Shown: positions 21,478-35,856, numbered from the stretch's first letter. The stretch is 64,000 nucleotides of DNA from Maylandia zebra (GCF_041146795.1 NC_135178.1:7992344-8056343); one strand, 5' to 3'. Numbers and translations are program-made. Notes: generated by a model not told the origin, from the letters alone.

Positions 21478-22434
21478 CTGTACATGAAACAACTTTGTAG
21501 AAAACCATTTTCCTGTCGAAACATTAGCAAACACAAACAAAGTGTTATTAACAAACGAATTACTAATATCCCTCTCTATGATAGTGATTTATTTTCTTAC
21601 GGGATTAAAACTGTAAATTTTACCAAACTAAAGAAAGTAATACAAAGTAATAAAACTTTTTATCATTTAGTTAAGATCCAACATCCATTCTTTTCATAGT
21701 TGGTTGCTACCACCAGAGGGCGACATGGAGTACTTTTACCCATGTAGAGAAACATAAACGCTCATATATTACACACGCACCAACATTTTACTGTCTATTA
21801 CTACATCAGTCTGTTTACATTAAACTGATATTGATAAATAAACTCACAAATATAGCTTCATGAATTTGGTAACGTCCTGTAAGTCATATCGTCAAATGCT
21901 TTTGTTCCAAAATAAAAAGGCTGTTGAAATAATGATTGGTGTGGTTTTTACAGGTGAATGAGCAGCAGAATAACTACAGAGAATCTGTGAATACATGAAT
22001 GACCTTTTGTAATATGCCTTTAGCCTATTAGTGCCCTGAAAGAGTGGAGATTTTACCTATTTTAGCAAAATGATCTACAAACTGTATGGGTGAATATAGG
22101 AGCTTGTTAACAGGTTAGCATGTCCAACTAACAGACAGGAAAATGAGCTATGTATTTTTTAGATATCATGTTATCAGCTGACCACTGAAAGCTCTTTCTG
22201 CATATATCTTCTACACGTTCTGTCTCTTGTCACGTGTGTGTTTATATTTAAATCATGTATGTTGATTATTTAAATATGCTTTTTCATTCATTTTTAAAAA
22301 ATGTCAACAGCTGTCGTTTACAGATTCATTGTTTACTATATGCTATATATATATATATGAACATGAACAAAACTGAAAACACTGGGTCACCGACCCAGGA
22401 ACCCTGACAATATGTATTTTACCTGGTTAATGTG

Positions 22435-22674
22435 TGTGGCGGGGCGTGGTCTGCAGCGCCGCTGCAGGGGAGGCGGACGCACCTGAGCGGCACCCGCGAT
22501 CACGCCTCGGCGCCTTAACGTCTGTGCTCTCTATGCTGTTGTGTTGGTATGTGTCGGGCTGTGAGCTTTAACACCGGCTGTATGCATACAGCAACCGTGT
22601 GTGAAAAGTGGTCAATAAAGAGAAGCTGTAAAGCGTGTTCATGGAAACATCGTTGGGTCTGCCGTGATATGTTT
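22435..22674 (+). mobile_element. Possible LTR fragment, GC-rich block (B2)
   Basis: Copy of the block at 15941, beginning TGTGGCGGGGCGTGG. Same caveats: no second LTR or target duplication. Confidence 0.35.
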
Positions 22675-22952
22675 ACAATGGGACTTCTGCTCCTGAATCT
22701 CTGCGCACAGCGTCTGCAAATCGGAGCTGTATGAAGTCACTTTCATCTTTACGCAGGACTGTAAGCTGTCATCTGTGAGGCGTGAGCGGTGTTTGTTTTT
22801 AACATAGTTCACGATGGAGCTGCTGACATAATGTGGATCCGAAGATTGATAATTAGCCTACCTGGGGTTGAAAGTCTCGATAAATGCACGGCGTTTCGGC
22901 GGGTATATCGGCTTCCGCAAGTGTGACGCTTATTTTGAGCGTTCAAAAACTA

Positions 22953-24229
22953 CAGTTTTTTCTGAATGCTTAAACCCTAACTGTGATTCCTGTAGCACAA
23001 TCTCTAAAACTATTCAGACTTATAGCAAAACCACTCACTGAGTTTGCAAAACTAAAAGCACATAAACTGCTTTGCAGTTTGCAATTTTGTAACACACACT
23101 TTGCAAAACGGTAGGCACAATTCACTGCACAACACTCAATTACCAAATTTCCAACACACTCCTAGCAAAAGTATACACATGTATGGCTATCATTAACACT
23201 AATTTGCCAACTGTCTGGCACACTTTCACATGTGAAAACTTTTTTAGATAATTAGTTCACTTTGCAATCAGCCTAAGCACTATAATACAGGTAAGCTGTG
23301 TGTGCGGAGTACAATGGAGGGAGCAGAAAGAGTGAGAAGTAGAGGAGGCCGAGGAAGAGGACGTGGAGGTGAAGAAGTAGGATGAAGAGGACGACAAGGA
23401 CAAGGAGGAGCAAGAGGAAGACGAGGAGGGGGGAGAGGAAGATGAGGAGGGGGGAGAGGAAGGGTAGGAAGAGTAAGAAATAGAATTGCTGATGACAATA
23501 GTGGACCATGTAATCAACCATGTAATCAACCGTGGAATGACCCTGAGGGTAGCTGGCCAACGGGTCCAGCCTAACTCGAGCCGCTACACTGTAGCAAGTA
23601 CCATAAGGACATCTTGAAATGAGAATCGGTTAGTACAGTCACTTCGCACAAAGATTTGTAGCACTGCCATATGCCAATGAGAAACACACCAATACCATTG
23701 ATGTAAAAATACTGAAATTGTTACTTTACAGAATTGCTAGATGACCAGATGCTGGGGGCAGAGGAAGCATGTTCACTGCAGACCAAGTAACCCATATAGT
23801 CATTATGGCGATTGCAAATAATCCTATACTTGGAAATGAACACTTGTGTTTGTTTTGATGTGTTTCAAGTACACCAGTACTTGAAGTTTGGATCCCTCTA
23901 TGCTTATGGATCTATGACAGAAGTATGAGCTCAAACTGACATAGCCTACCTTGTGCACAGAGAAAGCAAAAGCCAGATGTGTTTTGTATTCATACCATCA
24001 GTGTGCAGTTGGCGCATTGTGTGCTTAGTAGATGATGGCTTGTGTGTACTGTTTGATACGGAAACACCATTTTTACGAAGGTGTGAAGAGTTAATCTAGC
24101 TGTGTTTGCTTTTGCAAGAGAACTACAATGTTTTGATTATTGGGTGACAGGTTTTCTTATTTGTGTGAAGAGTTTTGCAAAATTAGCCAATAGTTACAAA
24201 AAATGTGCTTAGGCATTCAGAAAAAACTG
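22953..24229 (+). mobile_element. Decayed Tc1-like element E3 at B2/A2 junction
   Basis: Same TIRs and TA borders as E2. It has a 4-base loss near 23075 (GCAGTTTGC instead of GCACTCAGTTTGC). The left flank is the end of module B (TTCAAAAAC) and the right flank is the start of module A, so its flanks differ from those of E2. Confidence 0.9.
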
Positions 24230-26077
24230 TAATAAACTAAAAGACAGAAATCAGATTATAAGATCTGTGGTGTTGTTGATTTATATTATGGTACTTATCA
24301 TTTGTGATATTTATTACTGTGTGCATACTTTATTAGGAGAGATGAGATTAAATGTTGTCAGACAAATATTCTCTTCCTTGCTGGTTCCATCGAAGGAGAA
24401 ATGTTCAAGTAAGTATGTAACTGGGACGTAATCCAATTCCACAACACAATGTGACGGGGAATCAGCTGTGTTTTGCTGCCCAATTTATTTAGAATCTGGT
24501 GCAAACCGGCGAGCCAGTTCCTGAATCAGTCACGTGGTACGGACTGCCCGCGAGGCCTCGAACATCACTGCATACGTAATCAAAGCAAGCCTCGATACGC
24601 GCTTTACAAAACTACCACGAGATTACCCGACACACGCTTCAAAGCTTCGACACACAGGAGACATCACTACTGCACACAGCCTTCACACGACAACAGGTGC
24701 ACCACACTGCTAAGTGTGTTTTGTGTTTAGAGTTTTGCTAAATGGGAGACTGAGCTTTGAATAGTGTTTAAGATTTTGGCAACAGTGGGACTGATTTGAT
24801 GAAAGAGTTTTCATAGTTGACAGTTTAGTTTTTACAATGGGGTTTAGTGTTTTAGCAATTCAGAAAAACTCTAATACACCTGTGCTTTTCCCAGCAACTG
24901 AGGCTTTTACCCTGCACAGTTTAAGGTATGATAAAGCACTGACCTTATAAATGGCACAAAATACACATTTTAGCTGGGAGCTGGTCATTCACAGGGGAAA
25001 GGCTCCATTGTACAACAACAACAACAGTAGTAATAGTAATAATAAATTATTATTAGTCAGGCAAGTATATCATATACCAAACATGCTTCCAAACTAATGA
25101 CATTTTTTGCATTCTTCACATCAGGTCAAAATGTACTTTTTTTTAAAAAGTGACTGGCACTGCGGAAATGGATCTACAGCACCACTTAAGAAATTTTAAA
25201 GAACTTCTAACAACTTATTTACAGCTTGAAATACGTGTATGACATTTATTACACACAGATTCAGTGAACCCAATCCAAAGAGGAAGTCTGGAAGTCCGCC
25301 ATTTTGAATGTAAAATGACATTTTGGCACAGTTTTAGTGTTTTCCAGGCATCGCTGGTTTACACATTCGCCTGCAAAGTGAGAGGTCACTGGTTAAATTC
25401 CATTTGGTTACTTCAGGAACTTTTTGGGGTTACTTCAGAAAGGGACATCTTCGTCAAAGCCATGTTTGTGGTGGAATTTTGATCATTTATCACTGGACAT
25501 AAGATTTTCATCTCTAAAAATGTATTTTGTCCAGTCTGTCCCAAACTTCACACTTTTGATGACAGTCTGGCGACGACTACATGCCAATATCTGGTCACAC
25601 ATGGTGCCACAGTTCTCATATAACATTTTAATCAAGACTACCCCACTGTGATTGAAGCATTTCTTGCAAAACAATCATAACCAAACAAAACCTTTCCTGT
25701 TCTGTAAATGAACAGTAGGACAAAATGATTACTAGTCATTGCGGAAAGCACAATTAATGTTTTTGTTTACATCGTTGGAACGAGGAAAAATTCCCCCACC
25801 ACAAAAACAGAAATACTCATGAAAGCAACCTGTAGTGCAAACACGAGGGCTGAATTTATTACTTCCTGCACTAGAAACCTGCCGATGTTGCTGATATGGA
25901 TAGATCACCAGTCTTCCTTGTCTTTATCTTATTATCTCCTGTTGAGATGTCGCAGCAGAAAATGCAGCCTGGCCTGTTGAAACATTGTTTTTTTTTAGTG
26001 TTTCAACTGAAAAAATAGAATGCCTTTGATCCAAATGGAATGCATCTTGTGAAAAAAGGTGACATCTTGTGACATCA

Positions 26078-26117
26078 CAAGATGATGACATAGATCCTTT
26101 GTTATGTCATCATCTTG
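26078..26117 (+). promoter_or_regulatory. Inverted repeat in putative promoter of dual-kinase gene, copy 2
   Basis: Same perfect 15-base inverted repeat as at 1922-1961, preceded by TGACATCA and containing GATCCTTTG in and beside the loop. Confidence 0.5.
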
Positions 26118-26264
26118 CTGAGAGAAAAAACCCTTAAGTAGGAGCTTTGCTCTGTTAAACTTTAATGCTCAACGGACCTTGACCTGACAGCAAGCAAACC
26201 CTTTTTGGAGAGTTTTGAGAGAATTTTACTTAGCAATTCACCGACCAAGCCGACACATTTCACC

Positions 26265-28547
26265 ATGTCAGCTCACCCATCCTTCAGCTCAAATGAGCTT
26301 GGATTAGTTAAAGGGAGCATTTTGGGAAAGCACTACAAGGTAGAGGCTTTCCTTGGAGAAGGGGGCTTTGGTATTGTAGCCAAATGTCGTGATACCATGA
26401 CTAACCGAGCTGTGGCTATTAAAGTGAACAAGAGCCGCCCTGATATTCTGCAACAGGCGAAATTGGAAATTTTCATCCTGGAGCAGCTGCGAAGGTTGGA
26501 TTCAGATGCCGCCAACATTGTTCAATGGAACGGCTTTTTTCACGACGGAGAGCGGGTTTGCCTGAAATTTGAACTCCTTGATCAATGCCTGAGGGACTAC
26601 ATATGGGACCGGAAAAACCACTGTCTCCCCATAAGCGAAGTCAGGCCAATTTTAGGTCAACTGACAAATGCTCTGTCCCACCTGGGTTCTGTGGGAATGG
26701 TGCACGCTGACCTCAAACCTGGAAACATCATGGTTGTAAACCGCCATGAGTCTCCCATCAAAGTCAAACTTATAGACTTTGGCCTCGCATGTCCTGCGTC
26801 TGCAGTGATGCCTGGTGACCGTGTGGGGACGGTTGGTTATTGTGCACCTGAGGTTATGCTTGGCCTTCCTTACAATGAAGCAATTGACATGTGGTCTCTG
26901 GGGCTGGTAGCTGTGGAGCTTGCTACAGGACTGCCACTCTACCCTGGAAATGAAGACTATGATGTTTTGAAATTCATCATAGAGACTCAGGGTCAGCCAC
27001 CAGATCATGTTCTAGACTCTGGCGTCTACACTGAAGACTATTTCATTGAAGACAAAGACAAGCAACAGCGCTGGACATTTAAGACTGACCTACAATTTCA
27101 GTATGAGACAGGATATGAGTCCCTGGAGACAAGATGCATAAAACTGACGCGTCTGGATGACCTTGAACAAATAATAATGTTTAGACGAGGACCAGAAGCT
27201 GGCCAACGCTTATTTGTCAGCTTAATTAAACAGATGTTGGCCTTGGATGCACACCAGCGGATAACACCCTCGGAGGTTCTCCGGCATCCCTTTTTCAGCC
27301 CTAAGAGTTCCCTGTGCATTGACATGAGTGCTGAAATATCACAAAACCCTGTGGTCTTTCAGCACCCTTCAAACTTGGAAAGCAAGAGATCACAGAAAAT
27401 CAACTGCAGTTTTCAAAACTCGGTTGAATTTTCTCAGCAAGTATTCGTCCACACATCAGCCAGTCCATCATTCAGCTCAGATGAGCTTGAATTAGTTAAA
27501 GGGAGCATTTTGGGAAAGCACTACAAGGTAGAGGCTTTCCTCGGAGAAGGGGGCTTTGGTATTGTAGCCAAATGTCGCGACACAACAACCAACCAAGCTG
27601 TTGCCATTAAAGTCAACAAGAGCGACCCTGATATTCTGCAACAGGCACATGTGGAAATTTTCATCTTGGAGCAGCTGCGAAGGTTGGATCCAGATGCCGC
27701 CAACATTGTTCAATGGAACGGCTTTTTCCACGACGGACAGCGGGTTTGCCTGAAATTTGAACTCCTTGATCAATGCCTGTGGGACTACATAGGGGACCGG
27801 AATAAACAGGGTCTCCCCATAAGCGAAGTCAGGCCAATTTTAGGTCAAATCACAAATGCTCTGTCCCACCTGAGTTCTGTGGGAATAGTGCACGCTGACC
27901 TCAAACCTGGAAACATCATGGTTGTAAACCGCCATGAGTCTCCTATCAAAGTCAAACTTATAGACTTTGGCCTCGCATGTCCTGCGTCTGCAGTGATACC
28001 TGGTGACTTTGTGGGGACAGTTGGTTACTGTGCACCTGAGGTTATGCTTGGCCTTCCTTACAATGAAGCAAGTGACATGTGGTCTCTGGGGCTGGTGGCT
28101 GTGGAGCTTGCTACAGGGGTGCCACTCTACCCTTCGGAGAATGACTATGATTATCTGAAATTCATCATAGAGACTCAGGGTCAGCCACCAGATCATGTGC
28201 TAGACTCTGGCGTGTACACTGAAAACTATTTCATTGGAGACAAATACAAGCAACAGCGCTGGACATTTAAGACGGAAGAACAATATAAAGACTCTGTTCC
28301 AGGGACAGGACATGAATCCCTGGAAACAAGATACATAATACTTACACGTCTGGATGACCTTGAACAGCTAATGATGTTTAGACGAGGACCAGAAGCTGGC
28401 CAACGCTTATTTGTCAGCCTAATTAAACAGATGTTGGCCTTGGATGCACACCAGCGGATAACACCCTCTCAGGTTCTCCGGCATCCCTTTTTCAGCCCTG
28501 GCCTCTCTAAAAGGTTCCCATGTATCAACATTGAAAGACCATACTGA
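26265..28547 (+). CDS. HIPK-like protein with two tandem kinase domains, copy 2
   Basis: 760 residues, intronless, with the same motif set as copy 1 in both domains (K53/D149/DFG 171 and K449/D545/DFG 567) and the same CACC-ATG start. It differs from copy 1 at N89, L133, G141 and a few other positions in domain 1. Copy 1 there carries a tract identical to domain 2. W114 is kept. The full catalytic motif sets in both domains argue against simple pseudogenisation. Confidence 0.9.
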   Translation: MSAHPSFSSNELGLVKGSILGKHYKVEAFLGEGGFGIVAKCRDTMTNRAVAIKVNKSRPDILQQAKLEIFILEQLRRLDSDAANIVQWNGFFHDGERVCLKFELLDQCLRDYIWDRKNHCLPISEVRPILGQLTNALSHLGSVGMVHADLKPGNIMVVNRHESPIKVKLIDFGLACPASAVMPGDRVGTVGYCAPEVMLGLPYNEAIDMWSLGLVAVELATGLPLYPGNEDYDVLKFIIETQGQPPDHVLDSGVYTEDYFIEDKDKQQRWTFKTDLQFQYETGYESLETRCIKLTRLDDLEQIIMFRRGPEAGQRLFVSLIKQMLALDAHQRITPSEVLRHPFFSPKSSLCIDMSAEISQNPVVFQHPSNLESKRSQKINCSFQNSVEFSQQVFVHTSASPSFSSDELELVKGSILGKHYKVEAFLGEGGFGIVAKCRDTTTNQAVAIKVNKSDPDILQQAHVEIFILEQLRRLDPDAANIVQWNGFFHDGQRVCLKFELLDQCLWDYIGDRNKQGLPISEVRPILGQITNALSHLSSVGIVHADLKPGNIMVVNRHESPIKVKLIDFGLACPASAVIPGDFVGTVGYCAPEVMLGLPYNEASDMWSLGLVAVELATGVPLYPSENDYDYLKFIIETQGQPPDHVLDSGVYTENYFIGDKYKQQRWTFKTEEQYKDSVPGTGHESLETRYIILTRLDDLEQLMMFRRGPEAGQRLFVSLIKQMLALDAHQRITPSQVLRHPFFSPGLSKRFPCINIERPY

Positions 28548-28705
28548 ATCAGTCTCCAGCATGGCATCTTCCACCCTGGACAAAAGTGATAAAAATACAA
28601 ACTGGGGTTGGAAAATGACATTAACAGCAAATTACAATGCAAAAATTAATTAAGCTGCTCCAAAAATGATCACTTTGGCTTCTTTTTTTTAAATTTTCAC
28701 TCCCC

Positions 28706-28843
28706 CCACCCCAACCAGTCGTGGCAGAGGGCTGTCCCTTCCTGAGCCTGGCTCTGTTGAAGGTTTCTTCCTTTTTAAAGGGAGTTTTTCCTTCCCACTG
28801 TCGCTAAATGCTTGCTCATAGGGAAATCTTCTGATTGTTGGAG
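28706..28843 (+). repeat. Shared 3' interspersed module after kinase gene (A2)
   Basis: Copy of the block at 4550-4687. Confidence 0.75.
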
Positions 28844-30319
28844 TGGCCAAAACTCTAGGGGAAGTAGCAATTCTTGTGAAAATTTTAAAAAAAAAGCCTA
28901 CCAATCTTCAAAGCGCAGCAGTGGACACCTTACCATCACATCAGTCCTTCAATCAGACCTAAAACACCACCTTTACAGAAATAAATTCCATACAAATTGG
29001 AAATAAATTGCGTAATAATTGTTGTTTTTGATTGTTTATAAATATATAGAGCTACCCTTCAGCCTCCTAGTAGACATACCTGTGTTATGAATGTGAAACT
29101 CCTCTGATTTTCAGAAAAGTTGACCTCTGACCTTGAAGTCAAGGTCATTGAGATTTAAGCTTCACAGAGATTTTCAGTAGATGCAACCATGGTATTGACT
29201 TGAAAATTCTACACTATCAAAGACTTAGGTGCCCACAGCACCGCGCCATATACAAAAGATTTTTCTATTCATTTATGTATTATTAGTTTATTTATTTCTT
29301 CATCCCGCTCTCTCTCTTTTTTTTAATTCACCTTTCTGTTGCGATGCTCTGGACATTTCTAAACCCCACAAGTTCAGCCTCAATTTTCAACCCAATTTTC
29401 CTATACTTTCACTTGAACACGTCCAGCCTTCACCTCTCACCGGTCCTCGTCCCCTCTTCTCACAGCTTCCTGTGTGGCCTCCCAAATCAAACACAGGCCC
29501 AAATCAGCCGTTTCTTCTTCTCTGTTCATTCTCTCTTCATCTTTTCAGTCTTTTCTTGGCGGTTAACTCCCAGCACGGCAAATATGAACTCAGACAGTCC
29601 AATGCAGTGCTTTCACACAGTCATGTCACTGGTACTCTTTCCAGCTTGTAATTCAGAGCACATGTTCCATTAACATACATGCTGCTGGACCCTTCAGTGT
29701 TTTAGGTCAGTTGTACTGTCTTCTGCCTGCTGTTAATTCTTCAAATCTACGGTGTTGTTCTGTCTGTTTTCTGTCTTCATCAGGAGATTGACTGTCCTTT
29801 AAGCTTCTTCTCAGGATAAGGGCAGGATGAGAGGTGAAGCTGTAAAATTTCAGCCAAAGCCTGGCCTGTTTGTCGTTCCAATTATGTTAATCTATCATTT
29901 TGCCGCTGTACTCATCTGAGGTTGAGCCAAGTCCATGGGCACCTGTATTAACACACTAAGACATTTATTTAATATCATTTTCATTACTATTTCTTAGCAC
30001 TTTCACTCTCTAATTCCTCTGTTTTCCTTTTGAAACGTCTCTCACAAGCTCACAAGCTATATTCAGACTTCCTGCTTCACTTCCTGCCAGACACACACAC
30101 ACACACACACTCTCTTCACTTTACTGGATTTTCATCCGTTTCTACAGCCTAATCAAGCTCTTATTTTATGTTCACACTCTATATACCCTCTGTAACTCTA
30201 CTAATTCTAATATAAAAAGAATGCACCCTCAGCACAGAAAAACAGAAAAGTCAGTGATGTACTAATGTAGCAAAAATAGGAAACATTAGAACTGTAAATG
30301 TTTTCTTCCTTGTCTGCAG

Positions 30320-30540
30320 ATTAACAGTCCACAGGTTGGGTGCTTGCACTCTGATTCGTTCCCTGGAGATGAAGGAGAGAGAGCTCAGAGGACAGCAAGA
30401 TGGAGGAGTGAAGGAGAAGGTGGTGCAGCTCAGTGTCCAATCAGGAGTGAGCAGTTCTTTCACCACCTTCATTGCTGTCAACAAAGACAACAGAGAGGCG
30501 ATCCAAGGACCTCTGCACCGCAGACATATTCTACCACCCT
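30320..30540 (+). pseudogene. Stranded exon resembling VWA5A (A2)
   Basis: Identical in layout to 6170-6390, with the TGCAG acceptor, GTGAGG donor and open frame retained. Confidence 0.6.
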
Positions 30541-32727
30541 GTGAGGTTTGTTTAAAGCAAACAAAGCAATACCATGAAACTGTTAACAGCAGGATGTCAG
30601 AGTCAATAGAGAGGACTCAAAAGAGCAACTTCAAATCAAACTATTTATGTAGTAGGTGTTTCTTTGCCAATGTCTTTCCCCTGCATTAGAAAGTAATAAG
30701 CCAGATGGAAGTACAACACACATCTATGCATTTCTATAAAAACTGACCTGCCCTGAACTTATAATCTCTCTCTCTCTCTCTTTGTTTTTCCTTAAAGTGA
30801 TGGCTGTCCATTCGTCCTGTAAAAGTTGTAAATATAAACCTGAATGAATGGGAGTAGAAACTGTGTGTGCGCATGAAGACATGCTTGTGTCGCTGAGATT
30901 GAACAGATTTATGTATGTTCACGTAGCCAAGTGATAATCATATATAATAATCACTGAATAGTAATAATGTTATTGAACAGGTTAAACATTTAGATATCAC
31001 AAAAAGTTGCAAAAAAGCAAAAAAAAAACCCACACACAGCTGTGAAGTCAGCTGCACATGAATAACATTAGTACAATGACAACTTTAATCAGAGTGAGTT
31101 CAGAAGATCCAAAAGTGGGACACTAAAAACAAGCTAGTGAAAGCAAAAAGTGACTTTGAAAAATTTATTTCATAGAATTAAAGCACTGATAGGAAAAAAA
31201 ACTAAACATGAGAAGAATGGCAATCCTGCAGCGACCAATCAAAGAAGACTGTAATGGCTGCATTGTAAAGAAGTGAGTGAAGAAAGCTGATTTTTTTTTA
31301 GTTTTTCTGAGATATGCAGAGTTTTAACGAACAATTTGAACACTATTATTCATTTACATTATTTGTTCTCAACAGAGATGGGCAGTAATGCGTTACAAGT
31401 AACGAGTTACTGTAATCCGATTACAGGCACTTGCCCTGGTGGCCATTCTTTCAGTGGGCATTTCTCAACAACAACTACAAACACTAGTGAAGTGAATGGG
31501 CATTTAATTAAATAATGAAACATTTAATTCAATAATTAATGGCATATTTAATTCATTCATTTTGTCACTCCTGGCCCTCCACACCTCACTGCCATGATTG
31601 TTTGTGTAGTTATTGGATTCTAAAACTACTAGAATAGAATAGAAAACACATAAGATGCAGTCTCTGTTTTTTCTTCACCTTATTAATTTGAACTGAACTG
31701 AAATAAATCCGTTCTTTTCTGTATGGTAATGACTAGGACCTGTCCCAGCTGTCTCTGGTGGATTCAGTATTGTCTCCAATGTTTCTGATAACTTCCAGTT
31801 TGGGAAGTTTCCCATGCAGGTGAGGAATGCAGTGACTGACAGACTACCCCTCCTTCATTTAGGACCCATGCCAAACACTGAGTAAAGACTTCCTTGCATT
31901 AAACCTGCATAGCTGTTTTCACATTTATAACAAATCACCTAAGTGACCGGCAGTGATCGTATAGTGCTCTGAGTTGTTGCCTAAACAAGCCCTCTTCAAA
32001 TCGGAGTTACAGCAGAGAGAATATGGCACTGAAGCAATGATGACAGCTTTAATAACCTATTTTATCTTCAATTATTCTTGTATGAAATTCTCTTAAAGTA
32101 GCAACTGAATTTCAACCAACTCAGCTAGCTCTGCATATTTTATTTCCTCTGTTAAAATAAAATGTGGCGGAGCCCAGCTGTAATTGTACCTTGCATTAAT
32201 ATGGTGTATTATTGATGGTGACACAGCACTGCTTAGCATGTCGTCCTGAATCTCAGGTGTGCCAATGACCTGTGCAGTATATGAGGCACTAAAATCCTGG
32301 TGGATTTCTGGGATACGAACAGGACGGAGTCATGTGAGCTCTATCAATATTGCACCACTTATGTCTCAGACCTGTATTTATGTATTTATGCACTGAAATC
32401 GCGCTGTAATATCCAGTTAACTGTCCACATTTGTACTCTGTTTTTCCATTTATTATATTTTTTTCATTAATTTGTCTGAAAAAAGATCCACGTAGTAACC
32501 AAAGAGAGACTAAATCAATGGTCTCTAATAGCAGCCAAATTATAAGAGCTTTCATTAGTGATGGTGAGATGAAGCCTTGTGATGAACTGAAGCTTTCCAT
32601 CCAACTGGTCGACTCATGGTTCGAAGCATTGTGACGATTCATTGGCTCTACTGCGCCATCAAGTGGACGATTAAAGTCAGACAGGCTCAATGATTATAAT
32701 GATGTGATGTGTAAACCTCTAAACTTA

Positions 32728-34008
32728 CAGTTTTTTCTGAATGCTTAAACCCTAACTGTGATTCCTGTAGCACAATCTCTAAAACTATTCAGACTTATAG
32801 CAAAACCACTCACTGAGTTTGCAAAACTAAAAGCACATAAACTGCTTTGCACTCAGTTTGCAATTTTGTAACACACACTTTGCAAAACGGTAGGCACAAT
32901 TCACTGCACAACACTCAATTACCAAATTTCCAACACACTCCTAGCAAAAGTATACACATGTATGGCTATCATTAACACTAATTTGCCAACTGTCTGGCAC
33001 ACTTTCACATGTGAAAACTTTTTTAGATAATTAGTTCACTTTGCAATCAGCCTAAGCACTATAATACAGGTAAGCTGTGTGTGGGGAGTACAATGGAGGG
33101 AGCAGAAAGAGTGAGAAGTAGAGGAGGCCGAGGAAGAGGACGTGGAGGTGAAGAAGTAGGATGAAGAGGACGACAAGGACAAGGAGGAGCAAGAGGAAGA
33201 CGAGGAGGGGGGAGAGGAAGATGAGGAGGGGGGAGAGGAAGGGTAGGAAGAGTAAGAAATAGAATTGCTGATGACAATAGTGGACCATGTAATCAACCAT
33301 GTAATCAACCGTGGAATGACCCTGAGGGTAGCTGGCCAACGGGTCCAGCCTAACTCGAGCCGCTACACTGTAGCAAGTACCATAAGGACATCTTGAAATG
33401 AGAATCGGTTAGTACAGTCACTTCGCACAAAGATTTGTAGCACTGCCATATGCCAATGAGAAACACACCAATACCATTGATGTAAAAATACTGAAATTGT
33501 TACTTTACAGAATTGCTAGATGACCAGATGCTGGGGGCAGAGGAAGCATGTTCACTGCAGACCAAGTAACCCATATAGTCATTATGGCGATTGCAAATAA
33601 TCCTATACTTGGAAATGAACACTTGTGTTTGTTTTGATGTGTTTCAAGTACACCAGTACTTGAAGTTTGGATCCCTCTATGCTTATGGATCTATGACAGA
33701 AGTATGAGCTCAAACTGACATAGCCTACCTTGTGCACAGAGAAAGCAAAAGCCAGATGTGTTTTGTATTCATACCATCAGTGTGCAGTTGGCGCATTGTG
33801 TGCTTAGTAGATGATGGCTTGTGTGTACTGTTTGATACGGAAACACCATTTTTACGAAGGTGTGAAGAGTTAATCTAGCTGTGTTTGCTTTTGCAAGAGA
33901 ACTACAATGTTTTGATTATTGGGTGACAGGTTTTCTTATTTGTGTGAAGAGTTTTGCAAAATTAGCCAATAGTTACAAAAAATGTGCTTAGGCATTCAGA
34001 AAAAACTG
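32728..34008 (+). mobile_element. Decayed Tc1-like element E4 at A2/A3 junction
   Basis: Same TIRs and TA borders as the other copies. Both flanks are module A (end of A2, start of A3), making this the pure A-E-A junction. Confidence 0.9.
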
Positions 34009-35856
34009 TAATAAACTAAAAGACAGAAATCAGATTATAAGATCTGTGGTGTTGTTGATTTATATTATGGTACTTATCATTTGTGATATTTATTACTGTG
34101 TGCATACTTTATTAGGAGAGATGAGATTAAATGTTGTCAGACAAATATTCTCTTCCTTGCTGGTTCCATCGAAGGAGAAATGTTCAAGTAAGTATGTAAC
34201 TGGGACGTAATCCAATTCCACAACACAATGTGACGGGGAATCAGCTGTGTTTTGCTGCCCAATTTATTTAGAATCTGGTGCAAACCGGCGAGCCAGTTCC
34301 TGAATCAGTCACGTGGTACGGACTGCCCGCGAGGCCTCGAACATCACTGCATACGTAATCAAAGCAAGCCTCGATACGCGCTTTACAAAACTACCACGAG
34401 ATTACCCGACACACGCTTCAAAGCTTCGACACACAGGAGACATCACTACTGCACACAGCCTTCACACGACAACAGGTGCACCACACTGCTAAGTGTGTTT
34501 TGTGTTTAGAGTTTTGCTAAATGGGAGACTGAGCTTTGAATAGTGTTTAAGATTTTGGCAACAGTGGGACTGATTTGATGAAAGAGTTTTCATAGTTGAC
34601 AGTTTAGTTTTTACAATGGGGTTTAGTGTTTTAGCAATTCAGAAAAACTCTAATACACCTGTGCTTTTCCCAGCAACTGAGGCTTTTACCCTGCACAGTT
34701 TAAGGTATGATAAAGCACTGACCTTATAAATGGCACAAAATACACATTTTAGCTGGGAGCTGGTCATTCACAGGGGAAAGGCTCCATTGTACAACAACAA
34801 CAACAGTAGTAATAGTAATAATAAATTATTATTAGTCAGGCAAGTATATCATATACCAAACATGCTTCCAAACTAATGACATTTTTTGCATTCTTCACAT
34901 CAGGTCAAAATGTACTTTTTTTTAAAAAGTGACTGGCACTGCGGAAATGGATCTACAGCACCACTTAAGAAATTTTAAAGAACTTCTAACAACTTATTTA
35001 CAGCTTGAAATACGTGTATGACATTTATTACACACAGATTCAGTGAACCCAATCCAAAGAGGAAGTCTGGAAGTCCGCCATTTTGAATGTAAAATGACAT
35101 TTTGGCACAGTTTTAGTGTTTTCCAGGCATCGCTGGTTTACACATTCGCCTGCAAAGTGAGAGGTCACTGGTTAAATTCCATTTGGTTACTTCAGGAACT
35201 TTTTGGGGTTACTTCAGAAAGGGACATCTTCGTCAAAGCCATGTTTGTGGTGGAATTTTGATCATTTATCACTGGACATAAGATTTTCATCTCTAAAAAT
35301 GTATTTTGTCCAGTCTGTCCCAAACTTCACACTTTTGATGACAGTCTGGCGACGACTACATGCCAATATCTGGTCACACATGGTGCCACAGTTCTCATAT
35401 AACATTTTAATCAAGACTACCCCACTGTGATTGAAGCATTTCTTGCAAAACAATCATAACCAAACAAAACCTTTCCTGTTCTGTAAATGAACAGTAGGAC
35501 AAAATGATTACTAGTCATTGCGGAAAGCACAATTAATGTTTTTGTTTACATCGTTGGAACGAGGAAAAATTCCCCCACCACAAAAACAGAAATACTCATG
35601 AAAGCAACCTGTAGTGCAAACACGAGGGCTGAATTTATTACTTCCTGCACTAGAAACCTGCCGATGTTGCTGATATGGATAGATCACCAGTCTTCCTTGT
35701 CTTTATCTTATTATCTCCTGTTGAGATGTCGCAGCAGAAAATGCAGCCTGGCCTGTTGAAACATTGTTTTTTTTTAGTGTTTCAACTGAAAAAATAGAAT
35801 GCCTTTGATCCAAATGGAATGCATCTTGTGAAAAAAGGTGACATCTTGTGACATCA

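Larger units (their letters stand above)
16459..22952 (+). repeat. Segmental duplication module B, copy 2
   Basis: A direct tandem copy of module B joined to B1 without E at the border. It differs from B1 by two fewer minisatellite units, microsatellite lengths, an 8-base deletion near 18002 and scattered substitutions. Its gene-free parts match those of B1. Confidence 0.95.
24230..32727 (+). repeat. Segmental duplication module A, copy 2
   Basis: Near-identical to A1 and A3. From kinase to kinase the A2-A3 period is 9779 bases, including one E copy. Gene-free parts match those described for A1; the CA microsatellite near 30092 is shorter. Confidence 0.95.
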